Of a stretch of 64,000 bases of DNA, positions 19,695 to 28,896 are shown piece after piece. The stretch's first letter is position 1. Each line of letters opens with the position of its first letter. Below the pieces are notes generated by a model. That model did not search any database, was not told the origin of the DNA, and saw only the letters and a list, made by a program, of their open reading frames with translations. A program made the translations under genes and the position numbers. Source of the DNA: Zavarzinia compransoris (GTDB taxonomy: Bacteria; Pseudomonadota; Alphaproteobacteria; Zavarziniales; Zavarziniaceae); contig NZ_QGLF01000002.1 of NCBI RefSeq assembly GCF_003173055.1, positions 744,322 to 808,321 of the forward strand, given 5' to 3'.

Positions 19695-20408
19695 ATGGCG
19701 TTCGAGCGACTGTTCCGCCGCGTGGATGCGTTTGCGTCCAGGCAAAAGGCCTTGGCCTCCGAAACCGTCGCGCCCCTCAGTTCGCTGCCGTGCAGTTCCC
19801 TGGACAAGCCGGTGAAGGTCAGCGCTGCTGCCGAAACCGTCGACCATTCCCGCCGCCGCCTGCTGGGCGTCGGCCTGGGTCTGGTCGCGGCGACCGCTGC
19901 CGGCGGCCTGCTGAAGCCGGCCGAGGCGCTGGCGGCGATCGGCGGCCCGCGCAAGCTGTCGCTGAAGAACATGAACACCGGCGAGAGCTTCACCAGCGTC
20001 TATTGGCGCGACGGCCGCTATGTTCCCGATGCCCTGCAGAAGCTGAACATCCTGTTGCGCGATCACCGGGCGAATGAAGTCCACCGCATCGACCCGCAGC
20101 TTTTCGATCTTCTCGCCGCGATCAGCCACAAGATGGATATCGCCGGCACCCAGATCCAGATCGTCTCGGCCTATCGGGCGCCGCGCACCAATGCCCAGCG
20201 CGCCTCGGAAAGCCGCGGCGTGGCGCGCAATTCCTATCACATCCAGGGCATGGCCCTGGACATCCGCCTGCCGGGCCGGGATCTCCGCGGCATCTACAAT
20301 ACCGCCGTCGCCATGGGCGAGGGCGGGGTCGGCTTCTACCGCCGCTCGGGCTTCGTCCATGTCGACACCGGCCCGGTGCGCACCTGGGGCGCCAAGGGCC
20401 GCGCCTGA
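19695..20408 (+). CDS. YcbK/MepK-like murein endopeptidase (DUF882, peptidase M15)
   Basis: Predicted zinc peptidase cleaving peptidoglycan cross-links, exported folded by the Tat pathway: the twin-arginine signal HSRRRLLGVGLGLVAA lies at about residues 52-67, after an unusual 50-residue cytoplasmic leader. The catalytic domain shows IVSAYRAPRTNAQR, the metal-binding RNSYHIQGMALDIRL (H and D) and GGVGFYRRSGFVHVDTG (second H). 237 aa from the ATG at 19695, with GAGGG 8 bases upstream. A GTG at 19686 in frame is a possible alternative. E. coli MepK cuts the 3-3 bridges made by LdtD, and the two genes are adjacent here too. Confidence 0.9.
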   Translation: MAFERLFRRVDAFASRQKALASETVAPLSSLPCSSLDKPVKVSAAAETVDHSRRRLLGVGLGLVAATAAGGLLKPAEALAAIGGPRKLSLKNMNTGESFTSVYWRDGRYVPDALQKLNILLRDHRANEVHRIDPQLFDLLAAISHKMDIAGTQIQIVSAYRAPRTNAQRASESRGVARNSYHIQGMALDIRLPGRDLRGIYNTAVAMGEGGVGFYRRSGFVHVDTGPVRTWGAKGRA

Positions 20409-20477
20409 TCTTTTCCAGCGAAACGCGCTATGATGGACGGGGCCTGCGGGCCCCGTTTGCCGTTTCGGGGGGACGAT

Positions 20478-21461
20478 ATGACATCCTGGTTTGCTCGGGG
20501 CAGCCTGGTCGCCGCCCTGGCGCTGGCGGGGCCGGCGGCGGCCAATGACTCCTCGGCGGCGCTGGGTGCCGGCGGCCTGACGCTGATCGAAGCCGGCGAT
20601 ATCGTGATGGCGGAGGAAGACCTCTACATCAGCCCGGCGGAGATCCGGGTCCATTACGTCTTCGACAACCCGACCGCGGCCCCGATCGAGAAACTGGTGG
20701 CCTTTCCCCTGCCCGCGATCGACCTCGGCGCGGGCGATGCCCAGCCGGTAACGCTGCCCGCGCCGGGACAGGCGAATTTCATCGATTTCACCGTCGCCGT
20801 GGCCGGCCGGCCGGTGGTGCCCGCGGTCGAATATCGTGCCGTCTTCAAGGGCGCCGAGGTGACCGGGCGCCTGAAGGCGGCGGGTCTCCTGGACCTGGTG
20901 CCGGATCTGCTGGACCGCTCGGGGCCCCTCTACCGCCTGGCGCCGGCCACCCGCGACGACTTGATCGCCGCCGGCCTGCTGGCGGCGGAGACATTCGATG
21001 TCGGCCAGGGCCTGCAAACCTTCTACGTGCCGCAATGGACCTTGCGCACCACCTATTACTGGCCGCAAGTCTTCCCGCCCGGCCGGCTGGAGGTGGAGCA
21101 CCGCTACCGCCCGGTGGTCGGCATGTCCTTCCTCTACGAGGGCATGCTCGACGAGAAGGAATTCATCGCCCCCTTCTGCGTCGACGCCGGCACGCGGGCG
21201 AGCATCCTCAAGCGCTTCAAGCTGGACGAGGTCGAGGCCGGGGTCTGGATCGTCGATTACGTGCTGTCGTCCGGGGCCAATTGGGCGGGGCCGATCGGCC
21301 GTTTCCGCCTGACCGTGGACAAGGTCCGCCCGGATGCCATCGTCTCCTTCTGCGGTACCGGGGTGAAGAAGACGAGCCCGACCACCTTCACCCTGGACTA
21401 TCGCGATTTCGAGCCGGCGGAAGATCTCGCCATCCTCTTCATCCAAGCGTTCGAGCCATAG
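20478..21461 (+). CDS. DUF4424 family secreted protein
   Basis: 327 aa with a signal peptide cleaved near AAA-NDSSAAL. The family motifs are visible: the N-terminal NDSSAALGAGGLTLIEAGDI, the beta-rich IRVHYVFDNPT, TTYYWPQVFPPGRLEVEHRY, and the paired-cysteine region IAPFCVDAGTR. The whole chain is predicted to be periplasmic beta structure. Function is unknown. The start was chosen for the signal peptide and the GGGGGGAC ribosome site. Its last 23 bases overlap the convergent hydrolase gene. Confidence 0.83.
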   Translation: MTSWFARGSLVAALALAGPAAANDSSAALGAGGLTLIEAGDIVMAEEDLYISPAEIRVHYVFDNPTAAPIEKLVAFPLPAIDLGAGDAQPVTLPAPGQANFIDFTVAVAGRPVVPAVEYRAVFKGAEVTGRLKAAGLLDLVPDLLDRSGPLYRLAPATRDDLIAAGLLAAETFDVGQGLQTFYVPQWTLRTTYYWPQVFPPGRLEVEHRYRPVVGMSFLYEGMLDEKEFIAPFCVDAGTRASILKRFKLDEVEAGVWIVDYVLSSGANWAGPIGRFRLTVDKVRPDAIVSFCGTGVKKTSPTTFTLDYRDFEPAEDLAILFIQAFEP

Positions 21462-22212
21462 GCCGGCCGGCGACCGGCGCCGGGCCCAGGATGAAATCGA
21501 CCGCCTGCATGAAGGCCGGCGGCGGCGCCCGGACATGGGCGCCGGGCACTTCGTCGTAGAAATGGGCGATGCCCTCGTCCGCCAGCAGGCGGCGGGCGGC
21601 GGCCATGCCCCCGGCCCTGGCGCCGGATTCGTCCGCGCCCCGGATCAGGGCGAAGCGAAAGCCGCGAAAGGCCAGCAGGCTGAGGGCATGGGGCGCGCGA
21701 TAGCCGCAGCGGCTGCCCATGACCACGGCGCCGCAATAGGCTTCGGGCGAAGTCTGGGCCAGGGCCCAGGACAAGTCCCCGCCCAGCGAAAACCCGGCCA
21801 GGCCAACCCGGGCCGGATCGACGGCGAAGCGCCGGCGATGGCGGCCCATGAGTTCCCGTACCCGCTCGTCCCAAAGCGCGACGGTGGCGGCGAAACGCTC
21901 GCCGCTGCCGTAGTCGGCGGCACTGCTCGAGCCGGGCGGCAGGAAGGCGACGAAGCCGCCCCGGGCGGCATGCATCTCGGCGTAATAGCGGTAAAGCTGG
22001 GGCGCGGTGCCGTCGGTCGCCGGCAGGAAGACCACGGCGGCCCGGCCCTCCGGCTCCAGGCCGGCGGGCACCACCACCCTGGTGCCGTCGTCCATCTCTT
22101 CCCCGAAGTCGAGGCGGCGGCCGCCGGCGGTGACCGGCGGCGGCGTGCCGGCACAGGCCCCGGCCAGCAGGGCCAGCCCCCCGGCAACGAGATGGCGGCG
22201 GTTGATTCCCAT
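21439..22212 (-). CDS. Lipoprotein alpha/beta hydrolase (dienelactone hydrolase-like)
   Basis: 257 aa. An N-terminal NRRHLVAGGLALLAGAC has a lipobox (LAGAC), so it is likely a lipoprotein. The hydrolase fold shows VVFLPATDG, the nucleophile elbow GLAGFSLGGDLSW and a late GAHVRA histidine. The length and the GFSLGG elbow resemble dienelactone hydrolase relatives, although the nucleophile is Ser rather than the Cys of true dienelactone hydrolases. Substrate unknown. Confidence 0.78.
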   Translation of the reverse strand: MGINRRHLVAGGLALLAGACAGTPPPVTAGGRRLDFGEEMDDGTRVVVPAGLEPEGRAAVVFLPATDGTAPQLYRYYAEMHAARGGFVAFLPPGSSSAADYGSGERFAATVALWDERVRELMGRHRRRFAVDPARVGLAGFSLGGDLSWALAQTSPEAYCGAVVMGSRCGYRAPHALSLLAFRGFRFALIRGADESGARAGGMAAARRLLADEGIAHFYDEVPGAHVRAPPPAFMQAVDFILGPAPVAGRPMARTLG

Positions 22213-22273
22213 GGCGGCCCGTCTCCGCGAATTGCGCCGGAGCCGATTCTGAATCAGCCGGGCCTGATTCGCA

Positions 22274-23173
22274 TCATTTTGCCGTCAGCACCGCATCGCA
22301 GGCGGCGGGCAGCACGGGCAGGCGCGGCTTCGGCGGCTTCGGCGCATTGGGATCGGGCGGCGGCGCCGGGCGGAACCAGGCTTCCAGCGAGTCGTCGCAG
22401 CCGTCGCCCGCCGGGATCGGGTCCTGGTCCTCGCATTGCGCGCTGCCGGCCGGGCAATGCAGGCGGATGTGGAAATGCTCGTCATGGCCGGCCCAGGGGC
22501 GGACCTTGCCCAGCCATTCGGCGCGCTCGGCCGGCGGCAGGCTCTGGCACAGGCGCTTCTTCAGGTGGAAATTGACGAAGATGCGGGCGATGGCCGGATC
22601 GCGGGCGGCATGGCGCAGCATGGCGACCTGGGTCGGGCCGAAGCGCTTGAGATCCACCCCCTTGCCGCCCGGCAGCAGCATGGAGGGGGGCGCGGTCAGG
22701 CTTTCCCGCGCCGCCGGCGCCATCGGCCCGGGGGTGAACAATATATCGGCATCGATCCCGGTCTGATGGCTGCGGTGGCCGGTGGCCATGGGGCCGCCGC
22801 GCGGCTGGGCCATGTCGCCGATCAGCAGGGGGCCGAATTTCGCCGCCGCCTGCGCCTTGCCGAGGCGGGTGAGGAAGGCGAGAAGATCGGGATGGCCGTA
22901 ATAACGGTTGCGCCACCGGCGCAGGACCTGAAAGCCCTCGCCCTCCGCCGCCAGGGGCCTGGCGCCGGCGATGCAGCCGCGCGACGGGCCGCCGATCGCA
23001 CGTGCCGCGCCACCGCTCGGCGCCGTGACATCGGCCCAGGGCGTGTCGTAGCGGGTTTGCGCCACTGCCGGCAGGGGCGCCAGCGCGGCCAGAAACACGA
23101 TCGCAAGGACAGGAGGCAGGCGCAGGCGACGAGGCCGCCATAGCGCCTGGAACCAAAGGGCCGGGGCGATCAT
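22274..23173 (-). CDS. mepA: MepA penicillin-insensitive murein endopeptidase
   Basis: LAS-type zinc peptidase cutting D-Ala-mDAP bridges in the periplasm. 299 aa with a signal peptide ending near AVA-QTRYD. Zinc ligands sit in GHRSHQTGIDADILF (H and D) and in WAGHDEHFHIRLHCP (H-x-H). Conserved cysteines (RGCIAG, KRLCQSL, LHCP, QCEDQ, GCDDSL, PAACDAV) match the disulfide pattern of MepA. It is the third peptidoglycan-remodelling enzyme in 6 kb and is transcribed in the same direction as the ATP-grasp pair upstream, 46 bases away. Confidence 0.93.
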   Translation of the reverse strand: MIAPALWFQALWRPRRLRLPPVLAIVFLAALAPLPAVAQTRYDTPWADVTAPSGGAARAIGGPSRGCIAGARPLAAEGEGFQVLRRWRNRYYGHPDLLAFLTRLGKAQAAAKFGPLLIGDMAQPRGGPMATGHRSHQTGIDADILFTPGPMAPAARESLTAPPSMLLPGGKGVDLKRFGPTQVAMLRHAARDPAIARIFVNFHLKKRLCQSLPPAERAEWLGKVRPWAGHDEHFHIRLHCPAGSAQCEDQDPIPAGDGCDDSLEAWFRPAPPPDPNAPKPPKPRLPVLPAACDAVLTAK

Positions 23174-23219
23174 CGGTATTTCTCCCTCATCCGGGGGGCG
23201 CGCGGCGGAACCGGCGCCG

Positions 23220-24695
23220 TCACCCCGCGCTGCGGCGCTGGTCGATGCGGCGCTGGAACGAGCGTAACACGATGCGGTATAGCTCGTCCTTCAGCACCGC
23301 ATCCTCGACCCCCATGTCGATGTTCGGGTTGTCGTTGATCTCGATGACGTGGACGCCGTTGCCGTTCTGCTTCAGATCGACGCCATAGAGGCCGTCGCCG
23401 ATCAGGTTGGCGGCCTTCAGGGCGGTGTCGACCACCGCCCGGGGCGCCTCGGCGACCGGCCAGCTGCGGGCGGCGCCGGTGGCGAAATCGCCGCCCTTCT
23501 CGTGCTTCACGATCTGCCAATGGGCTTTCGACATGAAATACTGGCAGACGAAGATCACCTGGCGGTCGAGAATGCCGACCCGCCAGTCGAATTCGGTGAA
23601 CATGAATTCCTGGGCCAGCACCATCTGGCTGTCCTGGAACATGGATTTCAGGATGGCGTTCAGCTCGTCCGCGTCATTCGCCTTCTTCACCCCCAGGCTG
23701 AAGGCGCCGTCCGGGATCTTGAGGACGACCGGATAGGCGAATTCCTTCTCGATGTCGTCGATGCGGTTCTTCGCGAAGATCATGGTCTTCGGCGCCTTGA
23801 TGCCGTTGGCGCGCAGCAGTTCGGCCAGATAGACCTTGTTGCCGCAGCGAAGGATGGAGGTCGGATCGTCGATCACCGGCATGCCTTCCTCCTCCGCCCT
23901 CTTGGCGAAGCGGAAGGTGTAATGCGGGACCGAGGTGGTATCGCGGATGAACAGGGCGTCGAACTGCGGCAGCTTGGCGAAATCCTTCCGCGTGATCAGT
24001 TCGACGTCCATGCCGATCTCGGCGCCGATGCGGCAGAATTTGGCCAGCGCCCGGGCATCGCTGGGCGGCAGGCGGTCGTCCGGATCGTGCAGGATGGCAA
24101 GGTCGTAGCGCGGCACCGCGCGCAGGCGCGGCTTCACCCAGCGCTTCTGGGTATAATCCGCCAGCGCTTCGACGAAGAGCGCGTCGAGGGCGGCCGGAAT
24201 CTCCTTGGGCGACAGGGCGTGGATGGCGCCGATCCGGTATTTGCCGCTCTCCGCCAGCTGGATTTCGAGCTTCAGCAGGGGCACGCGGAAGCGGTCGAAG
24301 ATTTCTTCGGCCAGGTCCTGGAACTGGGCATCGTCGGTCTTGCCGAACAGGATGTGCAGGACATCGGGCGGCACCGCCGCCGGCCCGTGCTTCAGGCCAC
24401 GGCGCAGGTGCTGGTCGAGGGCGGCCAGCGCCCCCTTGTAGATCGGCCGCTGGTCGAGTTCGAGAATGGTCGAGACCGAGGGGATCACCCGGTCGCGCCG
24501 GGCCTCGGCCAGCAGCGAGCAATAATAGCCGACCGAGAGATAGGCGAAGTCGCGGCAGAGGTTGACCACCTTCACGTTGCGGAGCTTCAGCTCTTCCGCA
24601 TGGTCGAGATAGTCGAGGACGGTGATCACCCGCTGGCCGGGGTCGTCCCAGCGGAAATCGCTGCGCTTCTCGACGACGATCGCATGGGACGGCAT
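23220..24695 (-). CDS. RLAN-domain RimK-type ATP-grasp amino acid ligase
   Basis: 491 aa. Residues 1 to about 160 form the RLAN domain (RimK-like ATP-grasp N-terminal), with VLDYLDHAEELKLRNVKVVNLCRDFAYLS-type sequence. Residues about 200-480 form a RimK/glutathione-synthetase ATP-grasp with KAPKTMIFAKN, the lysine strand YPVVLKIPDGAFSLGV, the loop LAQEFMFTEFDWRVGIL and the Mg-binding HVIEINDNPNID. Such enzymes join an amino acid or carboxylate to an amine by an acyl-phosphate intermediate; RimK adds Glu to ribosomal protein S6. The acceptor here is unknown. It lies 22 bases downstream of a GNAT-C39 peptidase gene, a pairing I know from other proteobacteria. Confidence 0.88.
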   Translation of the reverse strand: MPSHAIVVEKRSDFRWDDPGQRVITVLDYLDHAEELKLRNVKVVNLCRDFAYLSVGYYCSLLAEARRDRVIPSVSTILELDQRPIYKGALAALDQHLRRGLKHGPAAVPPDVLHILFGKTDDAQFQDLAEEIFDRFRVPLLKLEIQLAESGKYRIGAIHALSPKEIPAALDALFVEALADYTQKRWVKPRLRAVPRYDLAILHDPDDRLPPSDARALAKFCRIGAEIGMDVELITRKDFAKLPQFDALFIRDTTSVPHYTFRFAKRAEEEGMPVIDDPTSILRCGNKVYLAELLRANGIKAPKTMIFAKNRIDDIEKEFAYPVVLKIPDGAFSLGVKKANDADELNAILKSMFQDSQMVLAQEFMFTEFDWRVGILDRQVIFVCQYFMSKAHWQIVKHEKGGDFATGAARSWPVAEAPRAVVDTALKAANLIGDGLYGVDLKQNGNGVHVIEINDNPNIDMGVEDAVLKDELYRIVLRSFQRRIDQRRSAG

Positions 24696-24717
24696 GAAAC
24701 CTCCGGGGTTCTATCGG

Positions 24718-25809
24718 TCAGGAACGGCGGCCCTTGACCAGGACCGCCGCGCGCTGCTGGCCGCGGCCGAAACGGGCCATGCGGGCGAATTCGGCGCGGG
24801 GCAGCGGCATGCGGATGGAATCCGACGCCGAGCGTCCGTCATAGACGGTCGGGTCGTTGACATAGACGAAATGATCGTCGAGGTCGGAAACGGCGATCCA
24901 ATGGGGCTGCTTCTGCCCCGCCAGGCGCCAGGTCGAGATCAACACCAGAGGAACGGCGCCGGCGGCGACCTGTTCCTCCAAGGCCGCCAGTTGCAGCATG
25001 CCGTGATGGATGGGGATGCCGGCGGCCTGGGCCTGTTCGGCCATATCCTCGTGCACCAGGCGGACGACGTCCTTCTTCTCGTCGCCGCGGACGGAATCGA
25101 GCAGCAGGGCGCCGACGTCGTTGACATAGATCTCGACCGCGAAGCCGCGCCGCCAGGCGGCCAGGGCCAGCCCGTGGGGGCCGCAGCCGCCGTGGCCGGC
25201 GGTCATGAAGATGGTGGTCGCCTCGCGCCACAGGCGCAATTCCTCCCGCCGGTCGAGGGCGGCGTCCGGGTCATGGGCGCGCATCGCCATCATCAGGGCG
25301 GCGGGGCCGCAGGTGAATTCCAGGGTCTGGGCGTAATAGGGCAGAAGGCGGGCGGCCGGCGCCGGCGCCTCGGCCAGCGACACTTCGAGGCGAAGCGCAT
25401 TGGCGCCGTCCTGGTAATAGCGGGCATGGGCGCCGAACTGGCGAAAGCCCAGGGATTCGTAAAGCCGCCGGGCGGCGAGATTGTCCTCGCGCACTTCGAG
25501 GCGGAGGACGGCGCAATCCTCCTGCCGGGCGGTTTCGACCACCGCATCCATCAGGCGGCGGGACAGGCCCCGGCCCCGGGCCTCGGGCGCCACGGCCAGG
25601 GAATAGAGCCGGGCGATCCAACTGCCCTCGTGGAACAGCAGGCTGGCATAGCCGAGCAGGCGCTCGCCCTCGGCGGCGACCAGGGTGCGGGCATGGGCCT
25701 TGGTCAGCAGGTGGCGAAAGCTCCGCTCCGACAGGCGGTCGCCGGAAAAGGCACGCGCTTCGATGTCGAGCAGGGCCGGCAGGTCGGCCTTGGTTGCCGG
25801 GCGGATCAT
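24718..25809 (-). CDS. GNAT acetyltransferase fused to a C39-like cysteine peptidase
   Basis: 363 aa. Residues 1-150 are a RimI-like GNAT N-acetyltransferase (MIRPATKADLPALLDIEARA; acetyl-CoA loop VAPEARGRGLSRRLMD; RRLYESLGFRQFG). Residues about 160-360 are a papain/C39-like peptidase (DUF3335 type), with the nucleophile in FTCGPAALMMAM, the histidine in KQPHWIAVSD and the aspartate in VYVNDPT. It sits upstream of the RLAN ATP-grasp gene in the same operon. The pair suggests a peptide or protein tag that is ligated, acetylated and trimmed. No precursor peptide gene was recognised nearby. Confidence 0.88.
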   Translation of the reverse strand: MIRPATKADLPALLDIEARAFSGDRLSERSFRHLLTKAHARTLVAAEGERLLGYASLLFHEGSWIARLYSLAVAPEARGRGLSRRLMDAVVETARQEDCAVLRLEVREDNLAARRLYESLGFRQFGAHARYYQDGANALRLEVSLAEAPAPAARLLPYYAQTLEFTCGPAALMMAMRAHDPDAALDRREELRLWREATTIFMTAGHGGCGPHGLALAAWRRGFAVEIYVNDVGALLLDSVRGDEKKDVVRLVHEDMAEQAQAAGIPIHHGMLQLAALEEQVAAGAVPLVLISTWRLAGQKQPHWIAVSDLDDHFVYVNDPTVYDGRSASDSIRMPLPRAEFARMARFGRGQQRAAVLVKGRRS

Positions 25810-25933
25810 CTTACTGTTGAATCACGGAAAATGGGCGCCTTCAAGGCCCGTTGGCGGCAGGGCAGGGCTGTCTGCCGCGCCGCTTGCGAAGCCTCCGGCC
25901 GGCGGACAGACTGCCGGGCCTTTCGGGGAGAAG

Positions 25934-27193
25934 ATGATGCTGCGATCCTTGGCGGCAGTGGCTGCGGTACTGGTGGGCATTGCGTTCGTTTCGGCCAGCA
26001 CCGGCCTCGTCGCGACCACGGTCGGCATCCGCCTCGGGCTCGACAGGGTGCCGTCCTATCTCGTCTCGATCGTGCTGACCGGCTATCCGCTCGGCTTTCT
26101 CATCGGCTGCCTGTTCGGGCGCCAGGCGATCGGCGCGGTCGGCCCGGTGCGCGCCTTCGCCGCTTTCGGCGGGCTGGCCACCGCCTGCGCCCTCGGCCTG
26201 GCCCTGGTCGACAGTCCCTATGTCTGGGCGGTGCTGCGCGCCGGCACCGGCTTTTGCGCCGCCGGCCTTTATACCGTCACCGAAAGCTGGCTGAACGCCC
26301 GCTCGACCATGGCGACCCGGGGCGCCGTGCTCGCCAGCTACATGATCACGGACAAACTGTCCTATGCCGGGGGACAGGCGCTGGTCGCCTCCGCCGATCC
26401 GACGGCGCCGACCCTGTTCATGGTCGCAGGCGTACTGCTGGCCCTCTGCCTCGTGCCGGTCTCCCTGTCGCGGGCGGAGGCGCCCCGGGTCTCGGCCACC
26501 AGCCGCTATGGCCTGCGCCGGCTGATGGCGGTGTCACCGGTCGGCGTCGTCGCCACCATCGCCTGCGGCGCGGCCAATTCCGCCGTTTCCATGGCGGGGC
26601 CGACCTTCGCCTCGTCGATCGGCCTCGATACCGGCGAGATCGCCGTGTTCATGACCCTGCTGTTCATCGGCGGCCTGACCCTGCAATGGCCGATCGGCTG
26701 GGCCTCGGATCATTTCGACCGCCGCACCGTGCTGTTCGGCGCCCTGGTCGCGACCACGCTGGCGGCGGTCGCCATGGCCCTGGTCGGCAAATCGGCCGAG
26801 GCGCTCTATGTCCTCGGCTTCATGTACGGCGGCGCGGCCTTCGTCATCTATCCGCTCGCGGTCGGCCATGCCAACGACTTCATCGAGCCGGACCAGGTGG
26901 TCGGGGTTTCCGCCGGCCTGTTGATGTGCTGGGCGATCGGCTCGGTGGTCGGGCCGCCGCTGGCCAGCCAGCTGATGGGGGCGATGGGGCCGGCGGGCCT
27001 GTTCCTCTTCGTCGCCGTGGTCTATGCCCTGGCGGCCAGTTTCACCGCCTATCGCATGCGGGTGCGGGCGGCGCCGCCGACCAGCCGCCAGGGCCCCTTC
27101 GTGCCCATGCCGACGACGCCCTCGGTCGCCACCCTGAACCCCCGTTCCGCGAGCGCCATGCCCCAACCCGGCGACATTCGCGACGGTCCCTGA
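25934..27193 (+). CDS. MFS transporter, YcaD-like
   Basis: 419-aa inner-membrane transporter with 12 predicted helices. The N-terminal half has SASTGLVATTVGIRLGLD, then GYPLGFLIGCLFGRQAIGAVG (the conserved loop 2-3 motif in diverged form) and GFCAAGLYTVTESWLNARS, a signature of the YcaD/CynX-like branch. The C-terminal half has QWPIGWASDHFDRRTVLFGA. A 35-residue Pro/Thr-rich cytoplasmic tail ends it. The start at 25934 follows GGGGAGA; a second ATG one codon later is equally possible. Substrate unknown. Confidence 0.86.
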   Translation: MMLRSLAAVAAVLVGIAFVSASTGLVATTVGIRLGLDRVPSYLVSIVLTGYPLGFLIGCLFGRQAIGAVGPVRAFAAFGGLATACALGLALVDSPYVWAVLRAGTGFCAAGLYTVTESWLNARSTMATRGAVLASYMITDKLSYAGGQALVASADPTAPTLFMVAGVLLALCLVPVSLSRAEAPRVSATSRYGLRRLMAVSPVGVVATIACGAANSAVSMAGPTFASSIGLDTGEIAVFMTLLFIGGLTLQWPIGWASDHFDRRTVLFGALVATTLAAVAMALVGKSAEALYVLGFMYGGAAFVIYPLAVGHANDFIEPDQVVGVSAGLLMCWAIGSVVGPPLASQLMGAMGPAGLFLFVAVVYALAASFTAYRMRVRAAPPTSRQGPFVPMPTTPSVATLNPRSASAMPQPGDIRDGP

Positions 27194-27269
27194 CCAGAAG
27201 CGCGTTGATCGCCGCCGCGCGGCCCGCTACCCCTAAGCTAAATGGGCCGCGGGCCCCCGGGGAGAGAGC

Positions 27270-28793
27270 ATGGAACGACTGAGCGGCCTGGACGCATCCT
27301 TTCTCTATCTGGAGACGCCGACCAACCACATGCATGTGGGTGGGCTGCTGATCCTGGAACCGCCGGCCGATGCGGGGGCGGGCTTCTTCGAGAAGGTGAA
27401 GGCCCTGGTCGCCGGCCGCCTGCATCTGGCCCGGGCCTATCGCCGCCGGCTGCAGTTCGTGCCGCTCGACATCGATCATCCGCTCTGGGTCGAGGATGCG
27501 GATTTCGACCTCGATTTCCACATGCGCCATATCGCCGTGCCGCCGCCGGGCACCGAGGCGGCCCTGATGGAACTGGTGGCGCGGCTGCATTCCCGGCCGC
27601 TCGACCGTTCCCGGCCCTTGTGGGAATTCTATGTCGTCGAGGGGCTGAGCGGTGGCCGGGTCGCGGTCTATACCAAGATCCACCATTGCTGCATCGACGG
27701 CGTGGCAGGCACGGAACTGATGGTCTCGCTGCTCGACTTCGGGCCCGAACCGCGCGAGACGCCGCCGCCCGACCGGCCCTGGGTGCCCGACCGCGCGCCC
27801 AACGAGATCGAAGTGCTGGCCCGCGCCGCCGTTCACGGCGTGGTCCAGCCGGTCGCCATGCTGCGCCGCCTGCCCAAGGTGCTCGGCACCGTGCTGAATG
27901 TCGGCCGCCGGGCGCTGGAACCGGGGGCGAAACTGCCGCCGGCCCCCTTCCAGGCGCCGCGCACCCCGTTCAACCGGGCCCTGACCCCGCACCGGCGCTT
28001 CGCCATCCGCACCCTGGCCCTGGGCGAGGTGAAGGCGGTGAAGAACCTGCTGGGCTGCACGGTGAACGATGTCGTGCTGGCGGTGTGCTCGGGGGCGCTG
28101 CGCCGGTTCCTGGCCGGGCGGGACGAATTGCCCGACCGGCCGCTGATCGCCATGTGTCCCATTTCCGTGCGCAGCGAGGCGGAGAAGGGCGAGATGAACA
28201 ACCGCGTCTCCGCCATGCTGGTCTCGCTCGCCACCGATGTCGAGGATGTGATCGAGCGGGTGGCGACGATCAAGGATTCGACCCGCGACGCCAAGGAAAG
28301 CTACAAGGCCCTGCCGGCCGACATGCTGCGCGACTGGTCGCTGTTCGCCGCCCCCCTGGTGGCGGCGCGGGCGGCCCGGCTCTATTCCCGCTACAAGATC
28401 GCCGACCTGCACCGGCCGGTGTTCAACGTGGTGATTTCCAACGTGCCGGGGCCGGGTTTCCCGCTCTATCTGGCCGGGGCCCGGCTGGAACATATCTTCC
28501 CGGTCTCGATCCCGGCGGACGGGGTCGGCATCAACATCACCGTGCAGTCCTATATCGACCACATCGAATTCGGCGTGATCGGCGACCGCGAGATCCTGCC
28601 CGACATCGAGGATTTCGCCGATCTCCTGGCGCTCGCGCTCGGCGAGCTGAAGCAGGCGGCGACGACGCGGGCGGACGAGGCGGCGGAAATCGCGGCCCGC
28701 GTCGCCGCCCGCCCGGCCAAGGCGCTCGGCGCCGGCCGGATCAGGGCGACGGTCGAGGAAATTGTGAGCAGGGCGCGGCGCGCCGGGCCCTGA
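27270..28793 (+). CDS. Wax ester synthase/diacylglycerol O-acyltransferase
   Basis: Esterifies an acyl-CoA to a fatty alcohol or diacylglycerol, making storage wax esters or triacylglycerol. 507 aa, normal for the bacterial WS/DGAT family. The catalytic motif HHCCIDG (H138-H139 to D143-G144) is intact, and the N-terminus MERLSGLDASFLYLETPTN and later NVVISNVPGP and PDIEDFADLL are family hallmarks. It is cytoplasmic or membrane-peripheral. The ATG at 27270 follows GGGGAGAG. It is followed by an acyl-CoA dehydrogenase gene 103 bases later, so lipid metabolism is the local theme. Confidence 0.93.
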   Translation: MERLSGLDASFLYLETPTNHMHVGGLLILEPPADAGAGFFEKVKALVAGRLHLARAYRRRLQFVPLDIDHPLWVEDADFDLDFHMRHIAVPPPGTEAALMELVARLHSRPLDRSRPLWEFYVVEGLSGGRVAVYTKIHHCCIDGVAGTELMVSLLDFGPEPRETPPPDRPWVPDRAPNEIEVLARAAVHGVVQPVAMLRRLPKVLGTVLNVGRRALEPGAKLPPAPFQAPRTPFNRALTPHRRFAIRTLALGEVKAVKNLLGCTVNDVVLAVCSGALRRFLAGRDELPDRPLIAMCPISVRSEAEKGEMNNRVSAMLVSLATDVEDVIERVATIKDSTRDAKESYKALPADMLRDWSLFAAPLVAARAARLYSRYKIADLHRPVFNVVISNVPGPGFPLYLAGARLEHIFPVSIPADGVGINITVQSYIDHIEFGVIGDREILPDIEDFADLLALALGELKQAATTRADEAAEIAARVAARPAKALGAGRIRATVEEIVSRARRAGP

Positions 28794-28896
28794 GCCCAGG
28801 GTGCCGCGACGTAACCGAACGCGAACTTGAGCCGGGCCCCCGGCTCGGCCATTCTGTGCCCCGACAACAAGAACACGCACAAGGGAGAGCGGGGCC

